NCBI RefSeq assembly: GCF_008389435.1 | Contig: NZ_VUYS01000011.1 | Coordinates: 43,214 to 107,213, forward strand | Direction: 5' to 3' | Source of the DNA: Candidatus Nitrosocosmicus agrestis | GTDB taxonomy: Archaea; Thermoproteota; Nitrososphaeria; Nitrososphaerales; Nitrososphaeraceae | DNA: 64,000 bases | Part shown: piece by piece, positions 40,998 to 51,634 of the stretch | How the letters are laid out: every line of letters begins with the position of its first letter | Numbering within the stretch: the stretch's first letter is position 1 | Translations under genes and position numbers: made by a program | Notes under the pieces: model-generated | Databases searched by the model: none | Told to the model about the DNA's origin: nothing | The model's input: only the letters and a program-made list of their open reading frames with translations

Positions 40998-41570
40998 CTA
41001 CTTTTCTATAGCACATAACAAATCAGAGAACCTAAAAGGCTTAGTAAAAAGGTCACCATCTTTGATCTGAATTTTCTTTAACAGCCTTGTGTTTAGTTCA
41101 TTTTTTGAAGCTTGGCTTATGATCATTATCCTTTGAGAAAAGTCATTATTCCGAATTTCTTCTGCAATATTTAGCCCTGGACCTTCATCCAGATGCGTGT
41201 CTAAAATTATTACATCATAATGCTTTTTTCTCTTTTTACTTGATACACCAATTCTATCCAAGGCTACAGACCCACTCTCAACGATCTCATAATCATACCC
41301 CATAGCGCTAACAAACATACCCAGAATTGAATTAACGCTAGAGTCTGACTCTGCTATTAAGATAGATTTTTTGTAGTTATTATTACCATTACTTTTAGTT
41401 CTAAGATTTACAGATTCGTGTGTACTATCATTTTTGATATTGAGAAAATGGTTTATCTTTTTCTTGCCAGTCGTATTTTCATTGGTCTTATTCCTAGCCA
41501 GTCTATTACTCCGGCTTATTCCAGCTACATAATCAAGATACTCTAAAGACATAATTCCACCGGTTAACAT
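40998..41570 (-). CDS. Response regulator with N-terminal extension
   Basis: 190 residues. The receiver domain (about 67-190) has S-I-L-I-A-E-S-D at the acidic pocket, phosphoacceptor Asp in V-I-I-L-D-T-H-L, I-I-S-Q-A at the switch and F-T-K-P-F for the conserved Lys. The first acidic-pocket position is E-S-D rather than the usual D-D. The first 66 residues are polar and probably disordered. No DNA-binding domain. It may pair with the split kinase about 3 kb downstream on the same strand. Confidence 0.85.
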   Translation of the reverse strand: MLTGGIMSLEYLDYVAGISRSNRLARNKTNENTTGKKKINHFLNIKNDSTHESVNLRTKSNGNNNYKKSILIAESDSSVNSILGMFVSAMGYDYEIVESGSVALDRIGVSSKKRKKHYDVIILDTHLDEGPGLNIAEEIRNNDFSQRIMIISQASKNELNTRLLKKIQIKDGDLFTKPFRFSDLLCAIEK

Positions 41571-41820
41571 ATATGTTTAACTAACAAAGTTAATAAACCA
41601 TAAACTGAAATAACTTTCAGTTCTAAAGTATAATAGTAATTATAATGTTAATTAGTAACATGTCATAATAGATAGCATCCACATTTTATTAAATTTTTTT
41701 TAACTGCTTCTGTATATAGACTAAAGGCTTAATTTCCCATATTTAATATCATGATAAGACACCAGCCCTATTAAAAAAACAAATATACATAGTTGACAAA
41801 GTTTTATTGGTGTTTTACCA

Positions 41821-41826
41821 AAGGAG
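41821..41826 (+). promoter_or_regulatory. Shine-Dalgarno site AAGGAG
   Basis: AAGGAG lies nine bases before the TTG at 41836, so it decides that start. Clear ribosome-binding sites were not seen before most other first genes of this window. Confidence 0.6.
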
Positions 41827-41835
41827 TATTTCAAA

Positions 41836-42198
41836 TTGAAGAATCTAACAATTTATGCTTCGTCTATTGAACAAGGTACAACAGGATTCACTCAATTTAG
41901 CATTTCCGAAGCTCAGACAAATACTATCAATATATTAAATTCGCTTTCTCTACCAGATATCTATAAAATCGTACAAACAAAACAACCTACCAATGTAATA
42001 TTGAATACATCAAACATGCATGGAAAAGAGATTGTGGGTTCATTAGAGTATTTTCTTTCAAATAGATACAAACCCATAATTTTTGATATCATAATAAGGA
42101 ACTCTAATATGCGAACCAAAATCATGGTAATAAAGTTCCAAGGTACACAGAAAACAGAGAAATATTTCCATAAAGATAATTTTGATCCATTGTCCTAG
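41836..42198 (+). CDS. Uncharacterised 120-residue protein
   Basis: Starts with TTG behind a good ribosome-binding site. Reads M-K-N-L-T-I-Y-A-S-S, then mixed alpha/beta sequence without signal or membrane parts, ending in a charged tail (K-T-E-K-Y-F-H-K-D-N-F). No family recognised. A long open frame on the other strand overlaps its 3' end but has no motif. Divergent from the response regulator, 265 nt apart. Confidence 0.55.
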   Translation: MKNLTIYASSIEQGTTGFTQFSISEAQTNTINILNSLSLPDIYKIVQTKQPTNVILNTSNMHGKEIVGSLEYFLSNRYKPIIFDIIIRNSNMRTKIMVIKFQGTQKTEKYFHKDNFDPLS

Positions 42199-43060
42199 TA
42201 TTGTAGAAATTCTTATCAAGTATGCAATCAAGATTAACAGAATTCTAATATCAAAACTATATCTACCAAAACAAATACTAGTCGCATTATTACTAGTTGG
42301 ATATAGTAATAATTTAGAATCATCTGATTTGGTAGCATAATTATTATAATTCATGATAGAATCAAAACGATTAGATAATCTAAATATATCACCAATTTTT
42401 TTGAAATCTACTATATTATTTATTAACATTGCAGTTCCAGTAAAGGTAGCCTAGAGAAAGAGTAACAAAGGTGGAATTCATGAGATAAGCTTCTATAGTG
42501 GGATCCATCAGATTCGCAACTACTGGTTCCCTCCACCATAGGTTACAAAAAACATTACCTCGGAAATTAAAAAATATGATGTTGACGGCGCCGCATCATA
42601 CAACCTCGCCTTTGTTGCTTCATCACTAGGACTAGATTATTAGTAGACAGATCAGGTTACAGTTTTTGCAATATGAATTAAACATAAATATAATTGCAGA
42701 CTCATACTTGCAAGTTTTTTGACTAGTTCAAAATTGATGACCGCAACCAAGCATGCTGTATAACTTATTTGAAATTAAAGTGAAAGGTATTAAGAAGCAA
42801 GATCTCAATACTCGAAAATAGAGAGGAACATAATTAGATAAAAATTTATGAACGTAATATAACAATTAGCATGGTTAATACATCATAACTATAATTAAAA
42901 AGCCGAATAAATTGTATGAAGATGCTAACCAAATTTAGATTTGTTTATAAACATTATCCTATATATACTCCGGCCCTCAGATGCACATAGGATCAGACAA
43001 TGGATTTAACCAATGCACAAAAAATGTTTACTATAACATCATAGTTGGAATGATCATTTT
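42199..43060. other. Intergenic region with a coding remnant
   Basis: Around 42545-42645 on the plus strand a GC-richer stretch reads N-I-T-S-E-I-K-K-Y-D-V-D-G-A-A-S-Y-N-L-A-F-V-A before two stops. This looks like a fragment of a lost gene; family unknown. The rest is AT-rich and empty. Confidence 0.4.
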
Positions 43061-44308
43061 TTAAGCTTTTATTCCACAAGAATTCGGACCTGCTTCTAAG
43101 TCACGATAGTAAACTTGATCGCAAGAGACAAGATTCTTATTTAATTTTACAATTTTTTCATAGTTCATGGGCTGTGTTGGAATATTTGAATTTACATAAG
43201 CAGCAAAATCATCAGAAGAGTTACTAATCCCAGTTAATTTGTTTCTTACAGCGTCAATTGTATTTGATATCACCTTCCCATGATTAAAACTTTCACTATA
43301 ATGAGATGGCAAAAGTGTAACGTTAGTAGGAAGTTCAAGTATATAGTCCTTATATGTTTGGTACAACATGGCTGTATACTCCTGGGCCTTATTATGCAAA
43401 TCTGGCCTACCTACACCGTTAACAAAAATAGTGTCGCCAGCAAATAAATACAAAGCATTTGTGTGATTAATTTTATCAGGTTCATCAATAGAGAAGGAGT
43501 TGTTACCTTGTTTATTGCTATTTAACAAATAACTTATGCTCCCTTGAGTATGACCGGGTGTATGAATTGCTTTGATCTCAAGTTCATCTCCTAGTTTGAA
43601 ATTTTCACCACCCTTTACCAATTTTACCCTCTGTACATCAAATCCAGAAAGCTCGGTTAAATTGTAATTTTCATATGAACTCAGTATTAAATCACAATTG
43701 TACTTGCGAGCGATTTTTGACGAACCAGAAAGATGATCAGCATGTAAATGAGTGTCGATTACTCTCTCGATAGTAAGACCATATTGTGCGATGAGGTCGT
43801 CAACAATGCCATCTATATTGCATGTAGGATCAATTATGGTAGCTTTCTTATCCACGGTTGATGTAATCAAGTAACTCATGCATCCCTTCGAAATTCGCCT
43901 AATTTGCCAAATCCTCAATGGGAGAGAATTATCAATTTCAAGGTTTGCAACATCGTATAAATTACTCCAACCATCCATACCACCTTCGACCGTTTTCACA
44001 TTATACCCAAGTGAAGACAACGCCATAGCTGCCATAGACGATCTCTGTCCATGAGCACAGAATACAATGATTTCTTTATCCTTTGGAAGTTTTTTAAGTG
44101 ATTCATTTTGCATTATGGTATCAATTGGAATCAAAGTGGAATCCTTGTATTTATCATAAGAAATAGACCACATATCATGTTCCTGTTTGGTCCTCACATC
44201 TAAAATAAAAAAATCATCACCTTCGTCTATTTTCTTCTTCAGTTCAAAAGGCTTTATTACTAAATTATTTTTATGAGAGCCGCTAGATGGTCCAAAATTT
44301 GAAATCAT
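43061..44308 (-). CDS. Rhodanese-metallo-beta-lactamase fusion (persulfide dioxygenase-like)
   Basis: 415 residues. N-terminal rhodanese (about 20-120) with active-site C84 in V-F-C-A-H-G-Q-R-S. Then an ETHE1/CstB-type metallo-beta-lactamase with T-H187-L-H189-A-D191-H192-L-S-G, H253 (H-T-P-G-H-T-Q-G-S) and D292 (F-A-G-D-T-I-F). Expected chemistry: oxidation of a persulfide such as glutathione or coenzyme A persulfide, with sulfur transfer by the rhodanese. The rhodanese comes first, whereas CstB-type fusions usually carry it at the end. A cytoplasmic sulfur-detoxification role is inferred. The propeller gene lies 181 nt upstream on the same strand. Confidence 0.88.
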   Translation of the reverse strand: MISNFGPSSGSHKNNLVIKPFELKKKIDEGDDFFILDVRTKQEHDMWSISYDKYKDSTLIPIDTIMQNESLKKLPKDKEIIVFCAHGQRSSMAAMALSSLGYNVKTVEGGMDGWSNLYDVANLEIDNSLPLRIWQIRRISKGCMSYLITSTVDKKATIIDPTCNIDGIVDDLIAQYGLTIERVIDTHLHADHLSGSSKIARKYNCDLILSSYENYNLTELSGFDVQRVKLVKGGENFKLGDELEIKAIHTPGHTQGSISYLLNSNKQGNNSFSIDEPDKINHTNALYLFAGDTIFVNGVGRPDLHNKAQEYTAMLYQTYKDYILELPTNVTLLPSHYSESFNHGKVISNTIDAVRNKLTGISNSSDDFAAYVNSNIPTQPMNYEKIVKLNKNLVSCDQVYYRDLEAGPNSCGIKA

Positions 44309-44489
44309 ATTCTTATTAATTTCTTTCAGATTTATAAATTATATTTAAATAAATAAATTAAGCATAATTGTATTCGGAATATCTGTTTTATCATCATGTA
44401 CTAGAACAAGAAAAAGGAGGTTATTAATCTCGAGTTCTGATTAATTATCACCTTAGCCTCACTAAAAAAGTCTCTGAGACAAAGAATGA

Positions 44490-46331
44490 TCATTTAACAT
44501 ACAAATCAATTATCCTCGAGATAGTTAAATCATCCTCATATTTAGCGCTAATAGTGAGGGTATAGGTTCCAGGAATTATGCCTTTTTCGGGCTCAATTGT
44601 CAAAAGCTTTGTTATAGAAGTGTTCAGTTTCGGGATTTGATCGGCTGCAGAAGTTGAATTAGAGGAACTAGTTAAGTTAAGGTCGGTAAATTTACTGGTC
44701 ATATTAACTAACTTTCCATCCTTTGAGATGCTTGAAGTGATAGCAAAGGTCACGGTTTGAACGGGTTTGTCAAAAATCCTTTCTAAACTCCCATCCCTAA
44801 AATTGCTATTTTCCGGACCCGATGAATTTGTCAGAGTGTTTATCGAATCAGGATCAAAATAAACGGTAACGTTTAAAGAATCACCCTTTCCGGACTTCCT
44901 ATCAAGTGAAATATCACTTTTCGAAACATTTAATGAAATTGGTAGTTGTTTTAATTTGTCTGCATGGATAACGCCAAGTTTATTTTCAGTCCACTCTGTA
45001 AACCATACAGAGCCTTCATTATCAAAGGCAAACCTAAGCGGGTTTGAGGAATTGACCCATAATGGATTATGTGAGGGGATATGATACTCCACCAATTTGT
45101 TATTCTTTATATCAAAATAAGCGATAGAGTTTCCATAGTGTTCATTAAACCAGACCTTACCATCCTGGTATTCATTATAATAAGGAAGAGTAGTCAAGTT
45201 TCCAGAAGAGGATGGGTTTGAGGTAGCATATTGTTTAACCGCACCTGTATTAGGATTCAGGGACAGAAAAAGGTTGGCTATATGACTGTTAGCCCACAAA
45301 GTCCCGTTTTCGTCCTCGGCAATGCTAAAAGGTACACTGTGTGTGTAATTAATATCATGTATGGTAATAGACTCGTTATCAATATCGTATTTTATAATTT
45401 GTCCCCCAATAGGGAATACTGCTGTAGAAAACCAAACTACATCCCCAGAATTATCTGCAGATCTAGTATTATTATTATGACCCGAAAAATTGTATCCATT
45501 TGAAATTGGCCCCATTGTCTGAAAATTTATCTGTTTAGACATATCCAATTCAGAAATCCCTTCAGTCGTGTTAGATACAGTTTTCGATGGCTCTATGAAT
45601 CCAAGTCGTTTCCCAAATACTTGAGTAAACCAGACGTTATTATCCGAATCAAAAGCAATTGATAATGGATACCCCCCCTCGGCTAATAACCTGTAATTTT
45701 CAAACTTTCCTTCATTTACAGAGTATTTCCAAATCGAATTGCTAAGTTCATCTGTAAACCACAAATTATCGTTTTTATCGAATTTAATGTCCCATATCAT
45801 GGATCCAATATTTCTAGTTTGGTTGGGCCAGTTAGGTATTTTTATTACTTGTTCAAATTTTTCAGATTTAGGATCAAATACTTGAATAGTTCCCGATTTT
45901 CCTGAAGCTAACCATATTTTACCATCCTTGTCGGCAGTCAGTGCAACGGGTTGACTACACAAAATTGGAGTAATAAATTCTTTAACATAATAGTTTGAAT
46001 GTATTTTGTTATCACCGCATAATAGTGGTTTATCAACATCAGACAGCGTTTGAAACACTGATGTTCTTACGCTATTTGGATAGGATTTCAAGTCATAATT
46101 AACGTTACTGGAATTCAAATATATTTCTGGATCGAATTTAAAATTGCTCATATCCATCATAGAACCATGATCGTGATGATGAAGTGTATTATTAGAACTC
46201 GCAAATACATACGGCATATCATTATTCTGAGAAAAGTTGAATGATGAGGCGATGTAATTAATTCCAATTAAGGATGAAATAATACATAACCAAAAACCAA
46301 CATAATGGCAGGCATTCTGTTTACAAGACAT
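44490..46331 (-). CDS. Secreted Vgb/streptogramin-lyase-like beta-propeller
   Basis: 613 residues with an N-terminal hydrophobic segment (about 9-28) and a His-rich stretch H-H-H-D-H-G-S near residue 53. Residues of about 115-460 form a propeller of repeated W-F-T-D/E-x-x-x-N and I-x-W-S-P-like blades (for example L-W-F-T-D-E-L, V-W-F-T-Q, V-W-F-N-E-H-Y-G-N and V-W-F-T-E-W-T-E-N-K-L-G), as in virginiamycin B lyase. The C-terminal part (about 470-613) is an Ig-like beta domain with many N-x-S/T sites. Lyase activity cannot be inferred; these archaeal members are more likely surface binding or redox-accessory proteins. Confidence 0.8.
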   Translation of the reverse strand: MSCKQNACHYVGFWLCIISSLIGINYIASSFNFSQNNDMPYVFASSNNTLHHHDHGSMMDMSNFKFDPEIYLNSSNVNYDLKSYPNSVRTSVFQTLSDVDKPLLCGDNKIHSNYYVKEFITPILCSQPVALTADKDGKIWLASGKSGTIQVFDPKSEKFEQVIKIPNWPNQTRNIGSMIWDIKFDKNDNLWFTDELSNSIWKYSVNEGKFENYRLLAEGGYPLSIAFDSDNNVWFTQVFGKRLGFIEPSKTVSNTTEGISELDMSKQINFQTMGPISNGYNFSGHNNNTRSADNSGDVVWFSTAVFPIGGQIIKYDIDNESITIHDINYTHSVPFSIAEDENGTLWANSHIANLFLSLNPNTGAVKQYATSNPSSSGNLTTLPYYNEYQDGKVWFNEHYGNSIAYFDIKNNKLVEYHIPSHNPLWVNSSNPLRFAFDNEGSVWFTEWTENKLGVIHADKLKQLPISLNVSKSDISLDRKSGKGDSLNVTVYFDPDSINTLTNSSGPENSNFRDGSLERIFDKPVQTVTFAITSSISKDGKLVNMTSKFTDLNLTSSSNSTSAADQIPKLNTSITKLLTIEPEKGIIPGTYTLTISAKYEDDLTISRIIDLYVK

Positions 46332-46575
46332 TATTAACTTTTATTCTTATGTAATGACTAATATCAGTTTTTATACAACCACAGAAATTTATTAAATTAG
46401 AAAACGGAATCGGTTAATTTCTCGATCATTTGCAACAAATCACACCTATGGTAATACAGATTTTCTCTAAATTAAATGCCACGTGTAAAAAAATATATAT
46501 TAAAAATAGTTTTTCATCTTGCAGGTATTAATAAATTTCCATTATCCACAGGTAAAAATATGCAGATAAGACCTG

Positions 46576-47450
46576 CTATTTTTTATTTGAAATTTCTGTG
46601 AACTGCTTTTTAATCAATTGAAGAAATTCCGATTCGGATAGATGATCTTTGGCAGATAGGATTTGGTAAGCATCCTGACCCACAGGATACCGTAATTTTG
46701 GATTATCAGATTTTATTGCATCCAAAATCACAGATGCCACTTCAGTTGGGTATGTAACCGATGGATTATTGTTTACCATTGATCTAAAATATGCTTCAAC
46801 CTTATTTGTAACCTGAAAATATGGTGACTCAGGGTTTGAACTACCTTTTGCTTTAATATTAGAATTCATAATATTTGTCTTGATAAATCCGGGCTCTATT
46901 ATTACAACTTTGATCCCAAATGGTTCTAACTCAAAGCGCAATGATTCACTTAACCCTTCAACTGCAAATTTAGTACTTTGATAAGCAGACAAAATAGGTG
47001 CGCCAATTTTGCCCCCGACTGAACTGATATTAATAATTGTACATTTTCCTGGGGTTACTCTTATCAGAGGTAAACTACTTTTTATTAACCTGACTATCCC
47101 AAAATAATTAGTTTCAAATAATTCCTTATCTCATCAATGCTAAGATCCTCTAAAGAGCCAAATAATCCATATCCAGCATTGTTTACAACAACATCAAGTC
47201 TATTTTTTTCCTTTGATATAGTGTTAATTGCATTTGAGACAGACACTTCGCTATTCACAAGTTCAATAACTTGTAAAGGTAACCTTTCGGAGGTGGCCAC
47301 TTCTTTAATTTTCTTTGACTTATTTAGATTCCTCATTGAAGCATATGTATAGAACCCATTCCTTGCTAGTTCTAAGGCCGTCTCAAATCCAATCTCCGTT
47401 GAACTCCCAGTAATTAGCGCTATCTTATTAACATCCAAACTTGGTTTCAT
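46576..47450 (-). pseudogene. Short-chain dehydrogenase/reductase with one frameshift
   Basis: The N-terminal half (start ATG at 47450) has the nucleotide motif I-T-G-S-S-T-E-I-G and N-N-A-G-Y-G. The frame breaks near 47115-47122 (R-N-Y-L-K-L-I-I-L-G then stop). Shifted by one, the text continues F-E-T-N-Y-F-G-I-V-R-L, I-I-N-I-S-S-V-G-G-K-I-G, and the catalytic S-A-Y-Q-S-T-K, ending normally. A single T added to the TTT run would restore a full SDR of about 290 residues. Catalytic Ser, Tyr and Lys are intact, so the damage is recent or a sequencing error. Confidence 0.85.
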
Positions 47451-47546
47451 CCCTTTTAAAATATGTATATCACAAGTCAAATATGGACATTTTTAATTAG
47501 TCATTAAAATTTCAATGCTCATCCGTTGTAGCATCTTACAGGCATT

Positions 47547-47741
47547 ATGGAAAAGAAAAAATTCATGTTCTGGAAACATCCTTTTAAAACATCGCCAGAG
47601 GATCCGAGTCTGATTAATCAAGGTGTAGTGAAGAAAAGCAATCTAATAAATTTTTGCGGATTGTTATTCAAACGTTTTGAAATTGTTAACCGTTTCTTTG
47701 CTCCAACAGTAGATTTGCCAAAATATTCAAAGGCAAAATAA
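47547..47741 (+). CDS. Small basic protein
   Basis: 64 residues, rich in Lys and Phe (M-E-K-K-K-F-M-F-W-K-H-P-F-K), without clear domain. Reads as protein over its full length and starts with ATG about 100 nt from the divergent SDR. Function unknown; might bind RNA or membranes. Confidence 0.42.
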   Translation: MEKKKFMFWKHPFKTSPEDPSLINQGVVKKSNLINFCGLLFKRFEIVNRFFAPTVDLPKYSKAK

Positions 47742-47966
47742 GATTTTACACTAATGTAGACCATTCACATGATTCATGTTTTGCTTTGTTTTTTTGTGTT
47801 AATTCAATAGATACTTTTTGGCTAAGTTAATTTTGAAGTTTAAGGGTGATTACATCATACATAAAAAAAATATAATAATGATAAAAATTATACTTTTTAG
47901 AATATTTTTATCAAGTTTTTGAAAAAAAGGATAATTTATAACTTGCTAGTACACACTAATAAGTTA

Positions 47967-48431
47967 ATGCTAAAGCAAATTAGTATTATTTTTTCCTTAT
48001 TGCTTGTCATAGCCACTTGCGATTCTATTCTTGATACCAGATATTCTGCAAAAGCCCAAACAGACTCTTTGGACATATCACAAAATGCTACAGACAACGC
48101 AACATCGTCCCCTTCATCCACGGCTCCTCAACCACCCGAAAAAGTATTCATATCTTTGGAAAATTTGGTTGTTGGCAAAACTTCTCAAGGGTTAGTTGAC
48201 ATTAGTGCATCTGTAAAGAATAACCAAACTTTCGATGTTCACGATATCAGAATTCAAGGCGAATTTTTCGATAAAGATGGAACCAGTTTAGGCAAAATAG
48301 ACGAGTTTGTTACCCAACCTTCATTCATACTAAAACCTGGTGCAAGTCATAATTATGCAGGACTAGAGATAATCTCACATTATAGAGTATCTTCATACAA
48401 CTTCACAGCAACTGGAGAGCCACTTTCATAA
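47967..48431 (+). CDS. Secreted FxLYD-like protein
   Basis: 154 residues from the ATG at 47967 (an in-frame TTG at 47919 would add 16). Signal peptide with hydrophobic core and a Cys at about residue 17, a Thr/Ser/Pro-rich linker, then a beta-sandwich domain V-D-I-S-A-S-V-K-N-N-Q, I-R-I-Q-G-E-F-F-D-K-D-G-T, F-I-L-K-P-G-A-S-H-N-Y that resembles FxLYD-type extracytoplasmic domains. Likely surface attached. Role unknown. Confidence 0.7.
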   Translation: MLKQISIIFSLLLVIATCDSILDTRYSAKAQTDSLDISQNATDNATSSPSSTAPQPPEKVFISLENLVVGKTSQGLVDISASVKNNQTFDVHDIRIQGEFFDKDGTSLGKIDEFVTQPSFILKPGASHNYAGLEIISHYRVSSYNFTATGEPLS

Positions 48432-48617
48432 ATTTCACGTCTCAAATTCATCGAAATCCCAAGAAATTCTAAAATTTTTTGTCATCTTCACGGTTTTATA
48501 TAATCATACATCACTTTCATAGAGCAGAAAACCAAAGCGATCAAGTCACCCAAACGGTGCAACCTTTGGTCATTAATTTAAGGATTTAAGTATCACTAAC
48601 CCCCTATTTTACACCTT

Positions 48618-49271
48618 ATGAAAATTGGGATCATAGGATCAGGGGACGTGGGTTTGCGACTTGGCAGCGGTTGTCTTGACTTGGGTCACCACGTGATGAT
48701 TGGTACTCGTAATTCTGAAAAAAAAGAAGTACAAGAATGGCTTCAAAATTCAAAGCACAGAGAAAGGGCGTTTATTGGAACATTTGCAGAATCCTCCGCT
48801 TTTGGTGAGATAATAATACTTTCAACTCTATGGAGCGGGACTGAAAACGCCATTAATTTGGCTCTTCCATCTAATTTTAAGGACAAGATAGTAATAGATA
48901 CAACTAATCCGCTAGATTTTTCCAATCAAGGGTCACCCAAATTAGCTGTTGGATTCGATACTTCTGCAGGGGAAATAATACAATCAATACTAGACAACTC
49001 CTTGGTTGTAAAAGCATTTAATATTATTGGAAATCAACATATGGTGAAACCAAGTTTCCAATGTAATCCCCCTACAATGTTTATTTGCGGGAATTCTGAG
49101 GAGGCCAAAAAAATAGTCGCTGAAAAAATAATCACGCCTCTGGGTTGGGAATCCATTGATATTGGGAAGATGGATAAATCAAGATTATTGGAACCTCTAG
49201 CAATGATTTGGATTGAATATTACTTTAAAACAGGAAAAGGAGACCACGCCTTTAAATTGCTTAAAAAATGA
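48618..49271 (+). CDS. F420/NADP-oxidoreductase-like Rossmann protein
   Basis: 217 residues. N-terminal G-I-I-G-S-G-D-V-G (nucleotide binding, residues 4-12), G-T-R-N-S near residue 33 for the NADP phosphate, and D-T-T-N-P-L at about residue 94, as in F420:NADP oxidoreductases and related NAD-binding F420 proteins. K-A-F-N-I-I-G-N (about 134-141) is the conserved second motif. Probably transfers hydride between NADPH and F420 or a similar cofactor. Start ATG at 48618, single gene. Confidence 0.85.
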   Translation: MKIGIIGSGDVGLRLGSGCLDLGHHVMIGTRNSEKKEVQEWLQNSKHRERAFIGTFAESSAFGEIIILSTLWSGTENAINLALPSNFKDKIVIDTTNPLDFSNQGSPKLAVGFDTSAGEIIQSILDNSLVVKAFNIIGNQHMVKPSFQCNPPTMFICGNSEEAKKIVAEKIITPLGWESIDIGKMDKSRLLEPLAMIWIEYYFKTGKGDHAFKLLKK

Positions 49272-49420
49272 ATAGTTGTATACCAATATCAAGATCTCGT
49301 TACTACTTTTGATATTCGATTTATACATATAAACGGAGTTGATTTGTTAAATAAAATTCAAATTATTATGAATTAATTCGAAATACCAAAGTGTAATCTG
49401 TTTTGTTATTAAGGTGAAAT

Positions 49421-50230
49421 TTAAATAGATTTTTCCACAACAGCATTCATTTGGTCGATTATCGATGTAACATAGAATTCATTTCTTTCGACATAATTTG
49501 GAGACTCTATATTGGCCCAGTTAACACCAACCTCTGTCAAATTGTACGAATAGAACTTTACAAAAACCTTATTGTTAAGACGTGTAAGAATATCAGAGGC
49601 AATATCAAAAACCTTAGTTTGATTAGAAACGCCATATGTTGTCAAGACATTCAAGATAGAATGAGTAAACAAGTATATACCTGACGCTTCTTGATCCGTG
49701 ATCTCAATCAAAGGCTTTTCTACAAAGCTAGAAGCAATATATAGATTATCGAGATGACGATTCTTTATAGAAACCCTGCCTGTTTCCTCAATCCGATTCG
49801 ATCGTGTTATCACGATGTATTTGATATCATCACCACTCTTCGTTTTGGATAGTAAGAAATTTTTGTTCCAGATCTCGAATGTCTAAAGCACAGAGATTAT
49901 CAGCATACCAAACCAAAAAATGGGATTCTGTTTCCAAGAATCTATGACATAATAACAACGCACCTCCAGTACCGTTTTTTCTATCCTCAATAAAGGTAAT
50001 TTTTTTCTGAAAAAGCCAATCTTTCCCCTCAAAATAATTCATAATTTGACTTCCAAATAAGTCGTTTTCACACACAATAAGGATTTCAGAAACGCAGGTA
50101 AATTTAGATACGAATCTAACTATATGATCTATAACGGGTCGTCCCCTAATTGGGATCATCGACTTTGGAGTGTAATCTGTAATGGTTTGCCCCTGGTTCC
50201 CCTGCCACCAGCCAATAAAACGACCTTCAT
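49421..50230 (-). pseudogene. Sugar-1-phosphate nucleotidyltransferase, two frameshifts
   Basis: From the ATG at 50230: M-K-V-V-L-L-A-G-G-R-G-T-R-G-K-P-L gives the nucleotidyl-transfer loop. A one-base shift near 50185 leads to D-Y-T-P-K-S-M-I-P-I-R-G-R-P-V-I-D-H and I-E-D-R-K-N-G-T-G-G-A-L, including W-Y-A-D-N-L (metal Asp). A second shift near 49850 leads to S-G-D-D-I-K-Y-I-V-I, V-E-K-P and S-G-I-Y-L-F. All landmarks of a mannose-1-P guanylyl- or glucose-1-P thymidylyltransferase are present, but in three frames. It would have served glycan synthesis. Confidence 0.83.
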
Positions 50231-51052
50231 GCACATGATTTAGAATAACGGTATTAAAAATCACTCTTCATTTGATTATATCCCGAAATGATTCGCATAT
50301 TTTAATTTTTGAGGCGAAAATTGATCTCATTTTGTTTGCAAATCCAAGGTTACCAATCACAAAGACCAAATCAAATATTATTATTATGCCCGATACATAT
50401 CAAGGTCAAAACCATTAACTTTGATATGAAAGATCCATTCCTTTCATACGTAAAAAACAATTAGTGAAATGTAATGATAGACAAATTTTTTGTATACACA
50501 CAAAACAAGATAAATGATCTGTATCAAATTTAGTTGTATTTGTTCTAAGTTCAGGTATCACAAAATAAAACAACTCATAATTCCTATCAAATGCTGAAAC
50601 ATTAGTTACTACATCAACAAAGAAAATTAGGATTGTTAATTATATCATCCTGATCTATACCAAATTATGGTGGTGTTGATCAAGGAGAAAGATTCTTTTA
50701 GCGTCCTGAATAAATCGACAACTCATTTTCTTTCAGTGAAATTCGATAGTAATCACGCAGATAATTCTTTTGTGTTGTAATAATTCGCGAATGGTATGCA
50801 TTTTTTAATTAAAGCATTGGGAGTCAACCTGAGGTGAACAATTAAAATATCATCCTTCAAATGGTAGTTGGCTTATGGTTTATTTTGATCATTAGTCACC
50901 TCTCCAAGACGATTCATCTGATTTGATAACTACTATTTAACCAATCTTACAAAAAAGATTGGTTAAATTAAATTTAGAATTTATATTCTTCCAAATAGAA
51001 TCAGGAAAAGATAATATTAAAATTTATATAATTTCACAATCATAAAATTATA
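50231..51052. other. Intergenic region with a possible microgene
   Basis: At 50667-50780 an ATG-started frame of 37 codons reads M-V-V-L-I-K-E-K-D-S-F-S-V-L-N-K and ends S-F-V-L. A TATA-like TTAATTATAT lies about 25 nt upstream. Too short to judge; the rest is AT-rich and empty. Confidence 0.4.
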
Positions 51053-51634
51053 ATGTCTTCAGGCGGTTCATTTGGTCAAAGTCCAAATCACTTTATGGTT
51101 TTGGATGCCATTTCAAGAGGAGTTAAGAAAATAAATGATATTTCAAGAATTACTAAATTATCAAAGGACGAAGTAGAATTAATAGTAAATGACTTAAAAA
51201 CCCAAAGGCTTGTAGAGATCAAAGAAAAGAAAGGCTTCTTTGGGAATAAGAAGACAGAGGTTTTTCTTACAGACATAGGTCTTAAGGTACTCGAATCCAA
51301 AAAACAAGAATTATCAAATAAATCAAAATACTTGCAGCAGCTCTATGAAACAGGAAATAAACGTCAACTGCAGACTTTTATGGATGATAACCGCATGTGG
51401 ATGCCGATGATGCTTTTTTCAGGATTGATTAATATGGTAATGTTTACCTCAATGATGTCATTTATGGGTATGGCAATGAATCCTGCTGAAAGCACCCAAG
51501 TTGAGTCTCAGGCTGCCGATAGTCCCGGAGCTGAGGATGCTGGCGCTGGCACGGATTCGGGAGACTACGATAGTGGTAGTTATAGCGACGCAGATTTCGG
51601 CGGAATGGATCTAGGCGGATTTGACTCTTTTTGA
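51053..51634 (+). CDS. Winged-helix protein with one membrane segment and acidic tail
   Basis: 193 residues. Residues about 12-85 form a winged helix (A-I-S-R-G-V-K-K-I-N-D-I-S-R-I-T-K-L-S then a basic wing E-I-K-E-K-K-G). A basic linker follows, then a Met-rich hydrophobic stretch (115-142) that could cross the membrane, and a tail rich in Asp, Gly and Ser with closing F-G-G-M-D-L-G-G-F-D-S-F. Possibly a membrane-tethered transcription factor or a regulator clustering at the membrane. The Met-rich segment (about ten Met in 30 residues) is unusual. ATG start. Confidence 0.72.
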   Translation: MSSGGSFGQSPNHFMVLDAISRGVKKINDISRITKLSKDEVELIVNDLKTQRLVEIKEKKGFFGNKKTEVFLTDIGLKVLESKKQELSNKSKYLQQLYETGNKRQLQTFMDDNRMWMPMMLFSGLINMVMFTSMMSFMGMAMNPAESTQVESQAADSPGAEDAGAGTDSGDYDSGSYSDADFGGMDLGGFDSF

